Notes: a model not told the origin generated them from the letters alone. 64,000 nt of DNA from Candidatus Ruthia sp. Plio_17_S18 (GCA_021730105.1 CP072538.1:868001-932000); one strand, 5' to 3'. Shown: positions 32,968-43,934, numbered from the stretch's first letter. Translations and numbers: made by a program.

Positions 32968-33967
32968 TATCTGATTCTTTAGTTAGTAATTTTTCACGAA
33001 TTTTTGTCTCAATTTTTTGACTAAGCTCAGGGTTAGATTTTAAATATTCACGAGCGTTGTCTTTACCTTGACCAATTCTCTCCCCTTCAACGCTATACCA
33101 AGCACCTGCTTTTTCGACAATACCATGCTTCACGCCTAAATCAATTATTTCACTTTCAAGTGAAATACCCTCGTTGTAAAGAATTTGAAATTCTGCTTGT
33201 TTGAAAGGTGGTGCGACTTTGTTTTTTAGTACTTTAACGCGTGTTTCATTGCCTAAAATTTCATCACTTTTTTTGATTGCGCCAATGCGACGGATATCCA
33301 AACGTACTGAGGCGTAAAATTTTAACGCATTACCACCCGTTGTAGTTTCAGGATTGCCAAACATAACACCAATTTTCATGCGTAATTGGTTGATAAAAAT
33401 GACCATAGTATTAGTTCGTTTAATGTTTGAGGTAAGTTTTCTAAGCGCTTGAGACATAAGTCGAGCTTGAAGCCCCATATGTGAAGCGCCCATTTCACCC
33501 TCTATCTCTGCCTTGGGTGTTAGTGCCGCAACAGAGTCAATTACCACAATATCCACACCACCTGAACGCACCAACATATCTGTAATTTCCAATGCTTGCT
33601 CACCAGTATCGGGTTGCGAAATTAATAAATCGTCCGTATTAACACCCAAACGTTTGGCATATTTAGGGTCAAGCGCATGTTCAGCATCAATAAAGGCTGC
33701 TATACCACCTAGTTTTTGTACCTCAGCAATCACGTGCAATGTCAGTGTTGTTTTGCCTGATGACTCAGGGCCATAAATTTCAACCACTCGCCCCCTAGGC
33801 AAGCCACCAATGCCTAAGGCAATATCTAGACTTAAACTACCTGTGGAAACTACCTCAATATCGCTTTGAGCTTGATCGTCGCCCAAAAACATAACTGAGC
33901 CTTTGCCAAATTGCTTATCAATCTGTGCAAGAGCTGCTTTTAGGGCTTGTTTTTTCTGTTCATCCAC
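32933..33967 (-). CDS. recA: Recombinase RecA
   Basis: A 344-residue RecA for homologous recombination and repair. Walker [14 protein letters not shown], the region [18 protein letters not shown], Walker [10 protein letters not shown], the L2 loop [20 protein letters not shown] and [13 protein letters not shown] are all intact. The start is GTG 33967 with AGGAGA 7 bases upstream; an earlier in-frame TTG would add 17 unlike residues. No LexA box (CTG-N10-CAG) is obvious in the short gap to the divergent ribD. Its intactness is notable because some related clam symbionts are reported to have lost recA. Confidence 0.97.
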   Translation of the reverse strand: MDEQKKQALKAALAQIDKQFGKGSVMFLGDDQAQSDIEVVSTGSLSLDIALGIGGLPRGRVVEIYGPESSGKTTLTLHVIAEVQKLGGIAAFIDAEHALDPKYAKRLGVNTDDLLISQPDTGEQALEITDMLVRSGGVDIVVIDSVAALTPKAEIEGEMGASHMGLQARLMSQALRKLTSNIKRTNTMVIFINQLRMKIGVMFGNPETTTGGNALKFYASVRLDIRRIGAIKKSDEILGNETRVKVLKNKVAPPFKQAEFQILYNEGISLESEIIDLGVKHGIVEKAGAWYSVEGERIGQGKDNAREYLKSNPELSQKIETKIREKLLTKESDIEKDVSNQDVN

Positions 33968-34033
33968 GTTGTTTCTCCTAGGTAAAATGTTATTAATTCT
34001 TATGCAAAATATCTCCACAATTATATCTGAAAT

Positions 34034-35083
34034 ATGCCAGAAACTTTTTCAATAAATGACACTCAAAACATGGCGATTGCACTCAAACTTGCCAGCCAAG
34101 GAAAATATGGTGTACAGTCCAATCCTATGGTTGGTTGTGTGATTGTAAAACATGCAAAAATTATTGCCAAAGGCTATCACCAAGTCTTTGGCAAAGCGCA
34201 TGGGGAGATTAACGCTTTACAACAAATTAACCGTCAAGCTCAGGATGCTACGTTTTACGTCACTCTAGAGCCTTGTTCACACCAAGGAAAAACCCCGTCT
34301 TGTGCACAAGCCATTATTGACTCAGGTGCTAAAAAAGTTATTATTGCTATGCTTGACCCTAATCCACCGATCAATGGCAAAGGCGTTGTTATGCTTGACA
34401 ATGCAGGTATTGAGGTTAAAATTGGCTTGTTAGAAAATGATGCATTAACTCTTAACCAAGGATTCGTCAAACGCATGAAAACCAATCAGCCTTTTGTGCG
34501 TTGCAAAATAGCCATGAGTCTTGATGGCAAAACCTCAATGAGCTCAGGTGAAAGTAAATGGATTACCTCAGAAGCCGCAAGGTTAGACGTGCAAAAATTA
34601 CGTGCAAATCACCAGGCAATTATGACTGGCTCGAGCACAATTATTAATGACAACCCTTTAATGACGGTACGTCTTAATAATATCAATCCAACGCCACTAC
34701 GTGTTGTAATTGATAGTAAAAATCAAATAACAGACACCTCTCTTAATATATTTAACACTGATGCACCAACACTAATCTTAAATCCAACCAACACCAAGAT
34801 ACTTGCCTCTGGCAAGCTGGATCTTGGTGATGTCTTAACCCAATTAGGTAATCAAGGTATTAATAATGTCCTACTTGAGGCAGGACCTAAATTGATTGGT
34901 GCTATGATTAAAAACAACTTAATTGATGAGTTTGTTATTTATATGGCACCCATATTGATGGGCAGTGATGCCAATTCAATGCTTAATCTGGTTATTAAAA
35001 ATATGGATCATAAAATTAAGCTAAATATTGTTGATATTAGAATGGTGAGTGATGACATTAGGATGACAGCTACTTTAAAATGA
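34034..35083 (+). CDS. ribD: Bifunctional riboflavin deaminase/reductase RibD
   Basis: RibD performs the second and third steps of riboflavin synthesis. The N-terminal deaminase domain (to about residue 145) has the zinc site HGE and [11 protein letters not shown] in the CDA pattern; the C-terminal reductase domain has [20 protein letters not shown] and [12 protein letters not shown] for NADPH and substrate binding. Length of 349 residues is slightly short but complete. The stop overlaps coaBC by 4 bases. Divergent from recA. Confidence 0.96.
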   Translation: MPETFSINDTQNMAIALKLASQGKYGVQSNPMVGCVIVKHAKIIAKGYHQVFGKAHGEINALQQINRQAQDATFYVTLEPCSHQGKTPSCAQAIIDSGAKKVIIAMLDPNPPINGKGVVMLDNAGIEVKIGLLENDALTLNQGFVKRMKTNQPFVRCKIAMSLDGKTSMSSGESKWITSEAARLDVQKLRANHQAIMTGSSTIINDNPLMTVRLNNINPTPLRVVIDSKNQITDTSLNIFNTDAPTLILNPTNTKILASGKLDLGDVLTQLGNQGINNVLLEAGPKLIGAMIKNNLIDEFVIYMAPILMGSDANSMLNLVIKNMDHKIKLNIVDIRMVSDDIRMTATLK

Positions 35084-36273
35084 ACAGCCTAACTAATAAA
35101 CACATTATCCTTGGCGTGAGTGGCTCTATTTCGGCTTATAAAGCACCTGATATTGTGCGCCGATTGCAAGATTTAGGTGCTCAGGTAAAGGTGATTCTTA
35201 CTGATGGAGGTGCTAAATTTATAACCGAATTATCCTTACAGTCAATCTCAAAAAATAAAGTTAATTGTAATTTATGGGATGAAGATGCTAAACTTGGCAT
35301 GGGACATATTGAACTTGCTAAATGGGCAGATGCCGTTTTAATCGCGCCCGCCAGTGCCAATACCATTGCCAATATCGCTGCAGGAAAAGCTGATGACTTA
35401 TTAAGCAATGTCATTTTAGCAAGTGATATGCTGTTACTTATTGCACCTGCTATGAACCTAAAAATGTATCAATCTCATGCGCTTCAAGACAACCTATCAA
35501 CGCTTGTTAGTCGCCGCACAATCATCATTAAGCCAGAATCTGGTAAACAAGCTTGTGGCGATATTGGCATAGGCAGACTTGCAGAACCATCAAGCATTGC
35601 CAAACAAGTGGCCAGTCAGTTTATCAACACAAAACTTACTGGTAAAAAGATACTGATTACTTTGGGTGCCACTATTGAAGCCATTGACCCTGTTAGGTTT
35701 ATTTCTAATCACAGTAGTGGAAAAATGGGCATGGCATTGGTCAATACCTGTCTTGAAATGGGTGCATCAGTGACTTGTATTTATGGCAATATTACCACCA
35801 CTTTAAATGCAAAATCCAACAATATACCTATCATTAGCGCACAACAGATGTACACCAAGGTTATGAATAACATTATCGGCCAAGATATTTTTATTGCTTG
35901 TGCAGCCGTGAGTGATTTTGCAGTGAAAAATGCAAAAGATCAAAAAATCAAAAAGGATGGAAAAAATCTAACACTTGAGCTTATCCCAAACAAAGATATA
36001 TTGGCAGATGTCTGCAAATTAAAAGAAAAACCTATTTGCATGGGCTTTGCTGCAGAAACACAAAATACATTAAAAAATGCTCAAAAAAAGCTCAAAAATA
36101 AAGTCTGTGATGTCATTATCCTTAATGATATTTCAAAGGCTGACTTTGGCTTCAATATGGATGAAAATGAGGTGGTTTTTTTGAGTCAAAACTTAAACAA
36201 AAAAATTGCCAAAAATAGCAAACCAAAAGTGGCAAAAAAAATCCTTGAAATCTTTATTAAAGAATACTTATAA
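35080..36273 (+). CDS. coaBC: Bifunctional phosphopantothenoylcysteine decarboxylase/synthetase
   Basis: CoaBC makes 4'-phosphopantetheine on the way to coenzyme A. The N-terminal CoaC flavoprotein domain has GVSGSISAYKAPDIVRRL, the active histidine in LGMGHIELAKWAD, IAPAMNLKMY and the catalytic cysteine in GKQACGDIGIGRL. The C-terminal CoaB domain begins near LTGKKILITLGATIEAIDPVR and shows SNHSSGKMG, AAVSDFAVKN and FAAETQN. Length of 397 residues is typical. It overlaps ribD by 4 bases, so the two cofactor genes are coupled. Confidence 0.97.
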   Translation: MNSLTNKHIILGVSGSISAYKAPDIVRRLQDLGAQVKVILTDGGAKFITELSLQSISKNKVNCNLWDEDAKLGMGHIELAKWADAVLIAPASANTIANIAAGKADDLLSNVILASDMLLLIAPAMNLKMYQSHALQDNLSTLVSRRTIIIKPESGKQACGDIGIGRLAEPSSIAKQVASQFINTKLTGKKILITLGATIEAIDPVRFISNHSSGKMGMALVNTCLEMGASVTCIYGNITTTLNAKSNNIPIISAQQMYTKVMNNIIGQDIFIACAAVSDFAVKNAKDQKIKKDGKNLTLELIPNKDILADVCKLKEKPICMGFAAETQNTLKNAQKKLKNKVCDVIILNDISKADFGFNMDENEVVFLSQNLNKKIAKNSKPKVAKKILEIFIKEYL

Positions 36274-36597
36274 ATACCAAAAAATGCTGTTAAATCAACG
36301 CCCAATAGACTTACTCACAAAACCGTGGATAAACATGTTAATATCTCATTAAAAAGCACTCAAAACGTTGATATATTGCACCTTTTTATGGTTTTGAATA
36401 AAAATTAATCAGTTGTAATTTTTAATTACAAATCAATAACTTATATAAATTTATAAAAAACCTATAGCTGAAAAAATGTCTATTAATTAATTTGAAAACA
36501 CTTTAGAGTAAAACTTAACTAGTTTCACGATATATTTAGCAATGATAAATCAATAATGACATGCTTTACAAAAATCCTTGATTAGTGTCAACTATTG
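36274..36597. other. 324-base AT-rich intergenic region between coaBC and broken comEC
   Basis: No open frame or known RNA was recognised. It holds a small perfect inverted repeat (TTGTAATT, 3-base loop, AATTACAA at 36413-36431) and one near-match to a DnaA box (CGTGGATAA near 36332). There is no array of such boxes and no dnaA or dnaN nearby, so an origin is not supported. It may contain decayed sequence from before comEC. Confidence 0.4.
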
Positions 36598-38335
36598 ATG
36601 CTAGTTTATAATCTAAGTTTTTTGTTTGGTATTGTGGTGTTTTCACTTAAAAATACCTTAACAGTATCAAACTTTGAATGGGATGTAATTTTTGCTATAT
36701 TCCTTGTTATTTTCATCACTTTTAAACAATACAAAACAAACTTTATCTAAATTTTTAAATAAATTACAATTTGGTGGTGTGCTTAATGCGGTTATTATTG
36801 GTGATGGAACATTAATCTCTGAACTCTTTAAAGCCACTAATACCACACACCTTAGTGTTATCTCTGGCTTACACATCGGGCTTATATCTGGTTTTATATT
36901 TTTATTTGCCAGTTTTTTGTGGCGTCAATGTATAAGATGCACATTGCGTATACCTGCCTTGGTTATAGGTGGTTATTTTGGTTTGATGTCCGCCTTAATT
37001 TATGCACTAATTGCAGGATTTTCCATCCCTACTCAACGTGCCTTTATTATGGCGAGCGTAGTGTTTTTATCCATTATTCTTAGACGTTATCATGCTATTT
37101 GGCAACTTTATGGGTATGACACTTTTATTGGTACTTGTCATTAATCCAGTCAGTATTTTTAGCGTGGGATTTTGGTTGTCTTTTTATGTAATTGCTATTA
37201 TTATTTACGGTACGTCAACACAAAAACAGGCGCTGGATTGTTCGACTTATCTACATTCAATTACTGATTAGTCTTGCCACAATGCCTTTAGTTGCTTGGT
37301 TCTTTAATTCTGGGTCAATTTTGCCAACTAAGTTGCTATTCCAATATTTAGCTTTATAAGCACTCCATTTGCACTCATAGGTGCAATATTTGCTAATTTA
37401 CAACTTTCTTTGCTAGCCCACACTGAGTTTTGACATTGCCAACCAACCCTTGATTATTTTATCAGTTTTACTTTAATATCTACAAAGCCTTAATTTTAAC
37501 CAATGGTACTACACCCAAGCATCAAGTGCTGAAATGTTGCTATTAATTATTGCAATGCTAATGGCTACACTACCTTTAGCACTTAAACTTCTCAAGATAG
37601 CACTGGCTTTATTATTGCTAATTGTATTTCATCCCTTTGAAAAAATAACCAAAGGGTCAGTGGTTATTACGATTCTTGATGTTGGACAAGGGCTTGCAAA
37701 TGTAATTCGCACTCAAAATCATACTCTATTATTTGATACGGGTAATGGCTACCCTTCTGGATTTAATATAGGTGGTGCGGTCATTTATTACTTACTTACA
37801 CTCAAAACAAATTCAATATTTGGATAAAATTATTATTTCTCATGGTGATAATGACCATATCGGTGGCTTAAACTCTGTTCTAAAAGCATTTAACGCATTA
37901 GAAATACTCACCTCAGTACCCAATAAAATTAAAGCAACCACAACCTTGTGCAAAAAAGGACAACATTGGATTTGGGATGATGTGTTGTGTGAAATACTCA
38001 ATCCTGATGATAATTTAAAAGGTAATAATGTCTCATGTGTTTTGAAAATATCAACCAATTCGCACTCCATACTACTCAGTGGCGATATTGTAATATACTC
38101 ATTAGCCCACATCATGGTAATAAAACTTCATCAAGTGACGTGGTTTCACCCAAATGGGTTGTTATTTCTAGCGTCTATAAAAATAGATTTATCAACCCTG
38201 CTAAGGTCGTTGTAAATAGATACAAAAATCATAACTTGTGCTGGACAAATTGAGATGTTTTTAGATAAAGACATTGCAATTAATCAATATAGGCTAGATT
38301 ATGCACGCTACTATCAGCGTCAATGCAACTCATGA
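36598..38335 (+). pseudogene. comEC: Broken competence DNA-uptake channel protein ComEC/Rec2
   Basis: The ancestor would be a membrane channel for single-stranded DNA with a C-terminal metallo-beta-lactamase domain. Pieces in changing frames follow the native order: MLVYNLSFLFGIVVFSL at the start, HLSVISGLHIGLISG and ALIAGFSIPTQRAFIM of the Competence domain (36692-37144), decayed middle helices, then ILDVGQGLANVI (near 37675), SHGDNDHIGGLNS (metal motif, near 37840), PHHGNKTSS and a C-terminal YRLDYARYYQRQ ending at 38335. At least four frame changes or stops are visible. The end overlaps the convergent dnaE by 16 bases. Confidence 0.9.
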
Positions 38336-41300
38336 TAATGAATCTTGCTAACTTGGTCTTGAGTCAAGGCATTAACAGCGTCAATTAGTTGTTGATTGGG
38401 TGCCACCAAATAGGCTTTGTTTAGTAACATACCACCTCTTGAATTATCAGTCATATAAGAGATTTTAACAGGGCAATTGCCTTTATGCTCAAGTAGCACT
38501 TTGACAAGTTTGTCAAAAATTGACTGGTGTTTAGTATTTAATAATACTTCGAAGCCCTTAGCGTAACTCATTTTCACTTGCCCAATATTTTCAATTTTAT
38601 CAACCACTACTTGCCACTGATCTCTGAAATCTTTATTAATCTTGCCTGAAATTACCACCACTTCATCAACAATAAGTTGATCGCTCACCGAACCTAGAGT
38701 TTTAGTAAATACCACAGCATTTAATAGCTTAGCACCATCTTCAACCGTGACCAGAGCAATTTGTCCGCCACTCTTAGTAGTGTGATAACGTAACTCTGAA
38801 ATCAATGTCAATACACGCACATATTTATTACTTCTAAAGACAATTTGAGAAGGCAATGTTGCGCCAATATGCTTTAAATCGGCTTTATATTCATCAGTAG
38901 GATGGTCATCAAAATAATAACCCAGCACGCTTTTTTCTAGTTGCAGCCTCTCTTTGAACGAAAAACTTGGCGCCGAAAGATAATGCGCCTCATATTCATG
39001 ATGTTGTTCAGCATTGGAAAACAACCCGCTCTGGCCACTAGAATGGTCATTTTGCTTCTGTTCTGCTTGCCTAATGGCTGTGGGGTAGGTTTTGATTAAA
39101 CTTGCTCTATCCACACCTAACACATCAAAAGCGCCACTATAAATTAATGCTTCAATTGCACGTTTGTTTAAATAACGCTTTTCAATTCTAGAACAAAACT
39201 CAAATAAATCTTTGTAAGCGCCATTAGCATTGCGCTCAAATACGAGCACACCAACCAATGCGCTACCCACACCTTTAATTGCACCAAGACCATATACAAC
39301 TGTTTTTTCATCATTAATGCTAAATTCATAATTAGATTCACATACATTTGGACCATTAACCACCAAGCCCATTTGCCGAACCTCACTAATGGTAAATGAG
39401 ATTCTATCTGTATCGCCCATCATGCCAGATAAAACCGCTGCCATAAAAGGTGCAGGGTAATGAGACTTAAGCCAAGCAGTATGATAAGACACATAGGCAT
39501 ATGCCACCGAATGAGATTTATTAAAACCATAGCCTGAAAACTTGTCAATCAAATCGAAAATTTCGTTGGCTTTTTTCTCGTCAATATTTTTTTCAGCAGC
39601 ACCTTTAACAAACACACTACGCTGGCGACTCATCTCACTGGCTTTTTTCTTACCCATTGCACGTCTAAGCAAATCTGCACCACCTAAAGAGTAGCCTGCC
39701 ATTACTTGTGCTGATTTCATGACTTGTTCTTGGTATAAAAATACACCATTGGTTGGTTTAAGAATTTTCTCTAACATCGGATGCGGATATTTAACACGCA
39801 CACCATGCTTTACATTAATATAATCATCAACCATGCCTGCATCTAATGGACCTGGACGATACAGTGCTAACATGGCAACGATATCTTCAAAATTATCCGC
39901 TTGTAGCTTCTTTAAATAACTACGCATACCTTCAGACTCTAATTGAAAAATACCTGTTGTGTCGCAACGTTGAAGCAACTCGTAAACTTTTTTGTCATCT
40001 AGTGGCAAAGCATCTAAATCAATCGGTTCATCTGATAAGCCTTTAGCACTAATTAACTTAACAGCCTTATGAATAACCGTTAAATTGGACAACCCCAAAA
40101 AGTCAAATTTAACCAAACCAACCGCTTCAACATCATCTTTATCAAATTGAGAAACCACGCCATCATTCTCACCATAACCTTTATACACTGGACAAAAATC
40201 ACTAATTTTGCTTGGTGCAATCACCACGCCACCTGCATGTGTACCAACATTTCTCACTAGACCTTCTAGTTGCTTAGAAAGATCAATTAATGCCGTTACA
40301 CTTTCTTCTGAATCGTAACGAGCCCGCAACTCCTCTGAACCTCCTTCTTCAGGCTCACTCAAGGCCTTTTCAAGTGTCATTTTCAAATCATTAGGAATCA
40401 TTTTTGATATTTTGTCACTAAACCCATAAGGATGACCCAGAACACGCCCTGCATCACGCACTACACCTTTAGCTGCCATTGTGCCATAAGTAATAATTTG
40501 TGAAACTTTTGCATGTCCATACTTTTTGGACACATAGTCAATCACTTCATCTCGACGATCAGTACAAAAATCAATGTCAAAATCTGGCATGGAAACCCTC
40601 TCTGGATTTAAAAAACGCTCAAATAACAAATCATGCTTAATCGGGTCAACATTAGTAATGCCTAAAACATAAGCCACTAACGAACCAGCACCAGAACCAC
40701 GACCTGGACCCACTGGAATGTCATTTTCTTTTGACCATCTAATAAAATCTGCCACAATTAGGAAATAACCCGGAAACCCCATTTGAATAATAACATCAAG
40801 CTCAAATTTTAAGCGTTGGTAATAAATTTTCGTATCAATTTTTAAGTTTTGTAGGCGCTGAACCAAACCATGCTCCGCCTCTTCACAAAAGAATTGCTCT
40901 ATGGTTAAACCTTCTGGTACAGGAAAATCTGGCAAATAATTCTTTTTGAATAACTCAAAATGCACATTACAACGTTTTGCAATTTCTAATGTATTTTCTA
41001 AAATTTCTGGTAAATCAGCAAACAATTCATGCATTTGCTTAGATGATTTTAAAAATTGCTCCTTAGAAAAATGTCGTTCACGACGCGTATCATCCAAAAG
41101 ACCGCCATGAGAAATGCAAATTCTAGCCTCGTGTGCATCAAAATCACTTTCATTTAAAAACTGTACATCGTTTGTTGCCACAACAGCAACACCAAGTGCA
41201 AGCGCCAATTCAACACAAAGGTGTAAGTGCTTTTCATCAAATTCCCTTGAAGTTCTCTGCACACCTAAATAATAACGATCAGCAAAAACAGCCTGCCAAA

Positions 41301-41763
41301 ATTCAACTTTTTGCTTAGCCTCAAGCGTTTGATTTGATATTAAGTGTTTAGCTACATCGCTATAAATAGGTGTTGCGATCATAATCAAGCCCTGGTTATA
41401 ATCAATTAGTTGTTGTTGCGTTACACTAACACCATCAAATGAGCGCCCTTGAATATAGGACAAAGAAATCAATTCAGAAAGATTGAGATAACCTTGATGG
41501 TCTTGACACAATAATAAAACCGAATAAAACTCACCCTCTTTATCTTTAACATTAATTTTAGCGCCAAATATAGGTTTGATATTGGCAGCAGTAGCTTTTT
41601 GATAAAACTTCACGGCAGCAAAAAGATTGGATTCATCCGTTAGTGCAATTGAATCCATGCCAATTTCTTGTGCTTTTTTAATCAATTTTGGAATACGCAC
41701 CAAAGAATTCTCAACCGAGAATTCACTTTGACAATATAGATGCACAAAACCAAGGTTAGCCAT
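38320..41763 (-). CDS. dnaE: DNA polymerase III subunit alpha
   Basis: The replicative polymerase catalytic subunit, 1147 residues. It has the N-terminal PHP domain (FVHLYCQSEFSVENSL), the catalytic aspartates in MPDFDIDFC, GPGRGSGAGSLVAYVLGITN, YQEQVMKSAQVMAGYSLGGADLLRRAMGKK-like fingers region (split here as YQEQVM and GGADLLRRAMGKK), SHSVAYAYVSYHTAWLK, then HhH and OB domains (QIALVTVEDGAKLLNAVVF). Length is typical of proteobacterial DnaE1 (1160). No frameshift is visible. It ends inside the 3' end of broken comEC. Confidence 0.97.
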   Translation of the reverse strand: MANLGFVHLYCQSEFSVENSLVRIPKLIKKAQEIGMDSIALTDESNLFAAVKFYQKATAANIKPIFGAKINVKDKEGEFYSVLLLCQDHQGYLNLSELISLSYIQGRSFDGVSVTQQQLIDYNQGLIMIATPIYSDVAKHLISNQTLEAKQKVEFWQAVFADRYYLGVQRTSREFDEKHLHLCVELALALGVAVVATNDVQFLNESDFDAHEARICISHGGLLDDTRRERHFSKEQFLKSSKQMHELFADLPEILENTLEIAKRCNVHFELFKKNYLPDFPVPEGLTIEQFFCEEAEHGLVQRLQNLKIDTKIYYQRLKFELDVIIQMGFPGYFLIVADFIRWSKENDIPVGPGRGSGAGSLVAYVLGITNVDPIKHDLLFERFLNPERVSMPDFDIDFCTDRRDEVIDYVSKKYGHAKVSQIITYGTMAAKGVVRDAGRVLGHPYGFSDKISKMIPNDLKMTLEKALSEPEEGGSEELRARYDSEESVTALIDLSKQLEGLVRNVGTHAGGVVIAPSKISDFCPVYKGYGENDGVVSQFDKDDVEAVGLVKFDFLGLSNLTVIHKAVKLISAKGLSDEPIDLDALPLDDKKVYELLQRCDTTGIFQLESEGMRSYLKKLQADNFEDIVAMLALYRPGPLDAGMVDDYINVKHGVRVKYPHPMLEKILKPTNGVFLYQEQVMKSAQVMAGYSLGGADLLRRAMGKKKASEMSRQRSVFVKGAAEKNIDEKKANEIFDLIDKFSGYGFNKSHSVAYAYVSYHTAWLKSHYPAPFMAAVLSGMMGDTDRISFTISEVRQMGLVVNGPNVCESNYEFSINDEKTVVYGLGAIKGVGSALVGVLVFERNANGAYKDLFEFCSRIEKRYLNKRAIEALIYSGAFDVLGVDRASLIKTYPTAIRQAEQKQNDHSSGQSGLFSNAEQHHEYEAHYLSAPSFSFKERLQLEKSVLGYYFDDHPTDEYKADLKHIGATLPSQIVFRSNKYVRVLTLISELRYHTTKSGGQIALVTVEDGAKLLNAVVFTKTLGSVSDQLIVDEVVVISGKINKDFRDQWQVVVDKIENIGQVKMSYAKGFEVLLNTKHQSIFDKLVKVLLEHKGNCPVKISYMTDNSRGGMLLNKAYLVAPNQQLIDAVNALTQDQVSKIHYHELH

Positions 41764-41934
41764 TAAAAATAATTTGATGAAATACTTATCTATTTTACAA
41801 GTTTAAATAAACCACTCTAAAGAACTTGGTTTTATTTGAATAAGTGTTGGAAGTTTTCAAAATATATCAAATAAAAGGAAGATCATTAAAAATCACAATT
41901 GCTAATTAATAAAATTGAAAATAATAATAGACAA

Positions 41935-41964
41935 AAAAAATACCCAAAAAATAGGGTATTTTTT
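41935..41964 (-). terminator. Terminator of the sox operon
   Basis: A 9-base-pair stem AAAATACCC/GGGTATTTT with an 8-base loop, followed by a T-run on the minus strand, lies about 20 bases beyond the soxK stop. The sequence is T-rich on both sides, so it could also act on the plus strand, but no plus-strand gene needs it. Confidence 0.8.
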
Positions 41965-41982
41965 CTAACTCATTAGCTTATC

Positions 41983-42303
41983 TTAGAGTCTAGGTCCAGC
42001 TGTTTTTGCTAATGCAGTTTGTTCTGTTGCATTAATTGTTTGTTTATGGGCTTTATTCGCTAAAGCAACTGCCGCAGCATTTTTACCTGCTTTGTACAAT
42101 TCTTTAGCTTTTTTAATCATCTTTCCAGTGTCACGCCATGCCATATTTACAGCAAGATTGGCTTTATAACCAGTCTCAGCTGCTTTAATGGCAGACTTAA
42201 ATGCATCAGAAGAGCCGTTATTCCAGTTATGCGAACTATCTAAAGAGTTAGCCTGAACTGTTAAAGCACATAGTGTCAAAGTTGTTAATAATACTTTTTT
42301 CAT
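41983..42303 (-). CDS. soxK: SoxXA-binding protein SoxK
   Basis: A 106-residue secreted protein (signal MKKVLLTTLTLCALTVQA) in the position of the SoxXA-binding protein found in some sox clusters. The mature part is a helix-rich, lysine- and alanine-rich domain with MIKKAKELYKAGKNAAAVALA and ending TALAKTAGPRL, in line with the SAXB/SoxK family, which stabilises or activates the SoxXA cytochrome. It follows soxA by 9 bases and is the last gene before the terminator. Name based on family resemblance plus position. Confidence 0.75.
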   Translation of the reverse strand: MKKVLLTTLTLCALTVQANSLDSSHNWNNGSSDAFKSAIKAAETGYKANLAVNMAWRDTGKMIKKAKELYKAGKNAAAVALANKAHKQTINATEQTALAKTAGPRL

Positions 42304-42312
42304 TAGTGTCTC

Positions 42313-43128
42313 CTATTTTCTGTATCTATCAGCAGTGATTTCAAGACCATTGCTCATTGCTTGATGGAAAAACTCCATATTACGAAATGCTTCTGTCTGA
42401 GCTTTTAATGGCTTAGCACGCATATTCTTTAAGCAACCACCATAACGACGATGTAGTGTGCCCATACCAGCCCATTTTGCACGATACATAGGTACGTGAG
42501 TAGTATGACCTAATGCAGGGGATAAAATGTCAGCACGAGCTTTTTTACCTGCGTTATACACATGACAATCTGCACAAGACATGTTGAACTGGCCACGCTT
42601 AGCATAAAAGAAAGCCTTGCCTTGCTCATAAGCTGCTTTAGCACCAGCAGATTCAACTTTTACATTGATCTTTTGTCCAACTGCCTGATCTGAAATCCAA
42701 GCGCTAATACGAGCAATTTTGCCTTTCTTAGAGCCTAACTTCTTGCCTGTTTGTTGTTGGTAACACTTTTTAATCGCACTTTCTAGTGTGACCACTTGCT
42801 GAGTTGCTTCATCAAAGTATGGGTGTTTAACACGAGCTGCCGCTGGATCTTTAAGCGAAGTACACTTATTAAGACCAAACTTTAAATACTCCTTGCCACC
42901 TTTTTCCACTGCCTCCTCATAAGGAGGAATGCCATCTAAGATTTCCTCAAATTGTTCTCTTGAATCTTGATCAATTGCATATACACCATTGGTGTAGTTT
43001 GCAAATTCAACATTCGGAAGAATTGTTTTAAAGTGGTTAATAAAGGCTTTTTGGTCAGACGCAACATCAGCTGATGCCACGTTAATCAACAAGCCTAAAC
43101 CAGCCACTGTGGTTATTAGTTTTTTCAT
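42313..43128 (-). CDS. soxA: Sulfur oxidation c-type cytochrome SoxA
   Basis: SoxA with SoxX couples thiosulfate oxidatively to the SoxY cysteine. The 271-residue protein has a signal peptide (ending NVASA) and one heme motif CADCH near residues 183-187. The cysteine of the C-terminal RRYGGC corresponds to the axial persulfide-carrying ligand, and HPYFDEATQQVVTLESAIKKC is the typical N-terminal domain. The N-terminal domain lacks a second CxxCH, so it is a mono-heme SoxA. It lies between soxZ and soxK. Confidence 0.95.
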   Translation of the reverse strand: MKKLITTVAGLGLLINVASADVASDQKAFINHFKTILPNVEFANYTNGVYAIDQDSREQFEEILDGIPPYEEAVEKGGKEYLKFGLNKCTSLKDPAAARVKHPYFDEATQQVVTLESAIKKCYQQQTGKKLGSKKGKIARISAWISDQAVGQKINVKVESAGAKAAYEQGKAFFYAKRGQFNMSCADCHVYNAGKKARADILSPALGHTTHVPMYRAKWAGMGTLHRRYGGCLKNMRAKPLKAQTEAFRNMEFFHQAMSNGLEITADRYRK

Positions 43129-43155
43129 TAATCTCTCCTCAATAATTATGAACAG

Positions 43156-43458
43156 TTACTTAGACTTTACAGTCGCAGAACCCGTTTTACCCTTATTGTC
43201 CGTATATTTAAGCTCAATGGTGTCGCCTTTAGCACCAGGAACGTTAAACTTAAAATATGGGTTTTTAGAAATTGAACTACCGATATCAGCATCCACAACT
43301 TTATTACCATTATGTAATATAACCATATTTTCAATATAGTTAGCTGGTACGATTTTACCTTTTTTCTTACGTAATCCTGTCTCCATAGGGTGTTTAATTA
43401 AACACTTAATACCAATAACACCTTTTCTAGCCTTAGGCTTTAATTTAATACTTGCCAT
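43156..43458 (-). CDS. soxZ: Sulfur carrier complex subunit SoxZ
   Basis: A 100-residue immunoglobulin-fold partner of SoxY. The motif IKCLIKHPMETGLRKK and IPANYIE-like VPANYIENM are characteristic of SoxZ, as is the C-terminal DNKGKTGSA. It has no signal peptide, as expected because it is exported with SoxY through the Tat system. It lies between soxY and soxA with a ribosome-binding AAGGAGAAT just upstream. The frame is intact. Confidence 0.95.
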   Translation of the reverse strand: MASIKLKPKARKGVIGIKCLIKHPMETGLRKKKGKIVPANYIENMVILHNGNKVVDADIGSSISKNPYFKFNVPGAKGDTIELKYTDNKGKTGSATVKSK

Positions 43459-43490
43459 TTTTATATTCTCCTTTTAATATGATTAGTTAA

Positions 43491-43934
43491 TTAACCGCCA
43501 CAGCCGCCAATTGTTACCTTAACTTCTTGAGTTTTAGAAGTTGTTGTTCCGCCTGCTGTCACTAACGCTATTACTGGAGAAGTTTTACCCATCTTAACAC
43601 GAGTAGAAGTATAACCCTGAGCACCAGATAAATTAAATGAAGCTGCTAAAGGGGTAGAGTTATTCTTAATATAAAAAGAAATATTTGTTACCCTTTTAAT
43701 TTTAGAAGCGTCTACCGTTATTGGTACTACTGCGCCATTCTCAGCAATCTTAGGCGCTTTGAATTTGAATGAACCTTGACCAGCATTTGCAACCGCAGCA
43801 CTTGCTGCATCTGATTTAACCTTAAAACTTGCAGAATTAGCAAAAACCATGCTTGGTGTTAGTAAGCCTGCACCTACTGCTGTAGCAACTGCAGAACCTG
43901 CCATCGCACTTTTTAGAAATAATCTTCTTTTCAT
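43491..43934 (-). CDS. soxY: Thiosulfate carrier protein SoxY
   Basis: SoxY carries the sulfur intermediate on a C-terminal cysteine. The 147-residue protein has a twin-arginine signal (MKRRLFLKSAMAG) and ends with the swinging-arm motif GGCGG, whose cysteine binds the sulfane. I started it at MKRRLF with GGAGAG about 5 bases upstream; an earlier start inside soxX would put 15 residues before the Tat motif. It is between soxX and soxZ. The mature protein is slightly short but complete. Confidence 0.96.
   Translation of the reverse strand: MKRRLFLKSAMAGSAVATAVGAGLLTPSMVFANSASFKVKSDAASAAVANAGQGSFKFKAPKIAENGAVVPITVDASKIKRVTNISFYIKNNSTPLAASFNLSGAQGYTSTRVKMGKTSPVIALVTAGGTTTSKTQEVKVTIGGCGG

Noticed and set aside
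36274..36597. Possible replication origin (AT-rich gap with a DnaA-box-like word and an inverted repeat)
   Set aside because: Only one imperfect box is present, and no dnaA, dnaN, gyrB or gidA gene is nearby; AT-richness is general in this genome.
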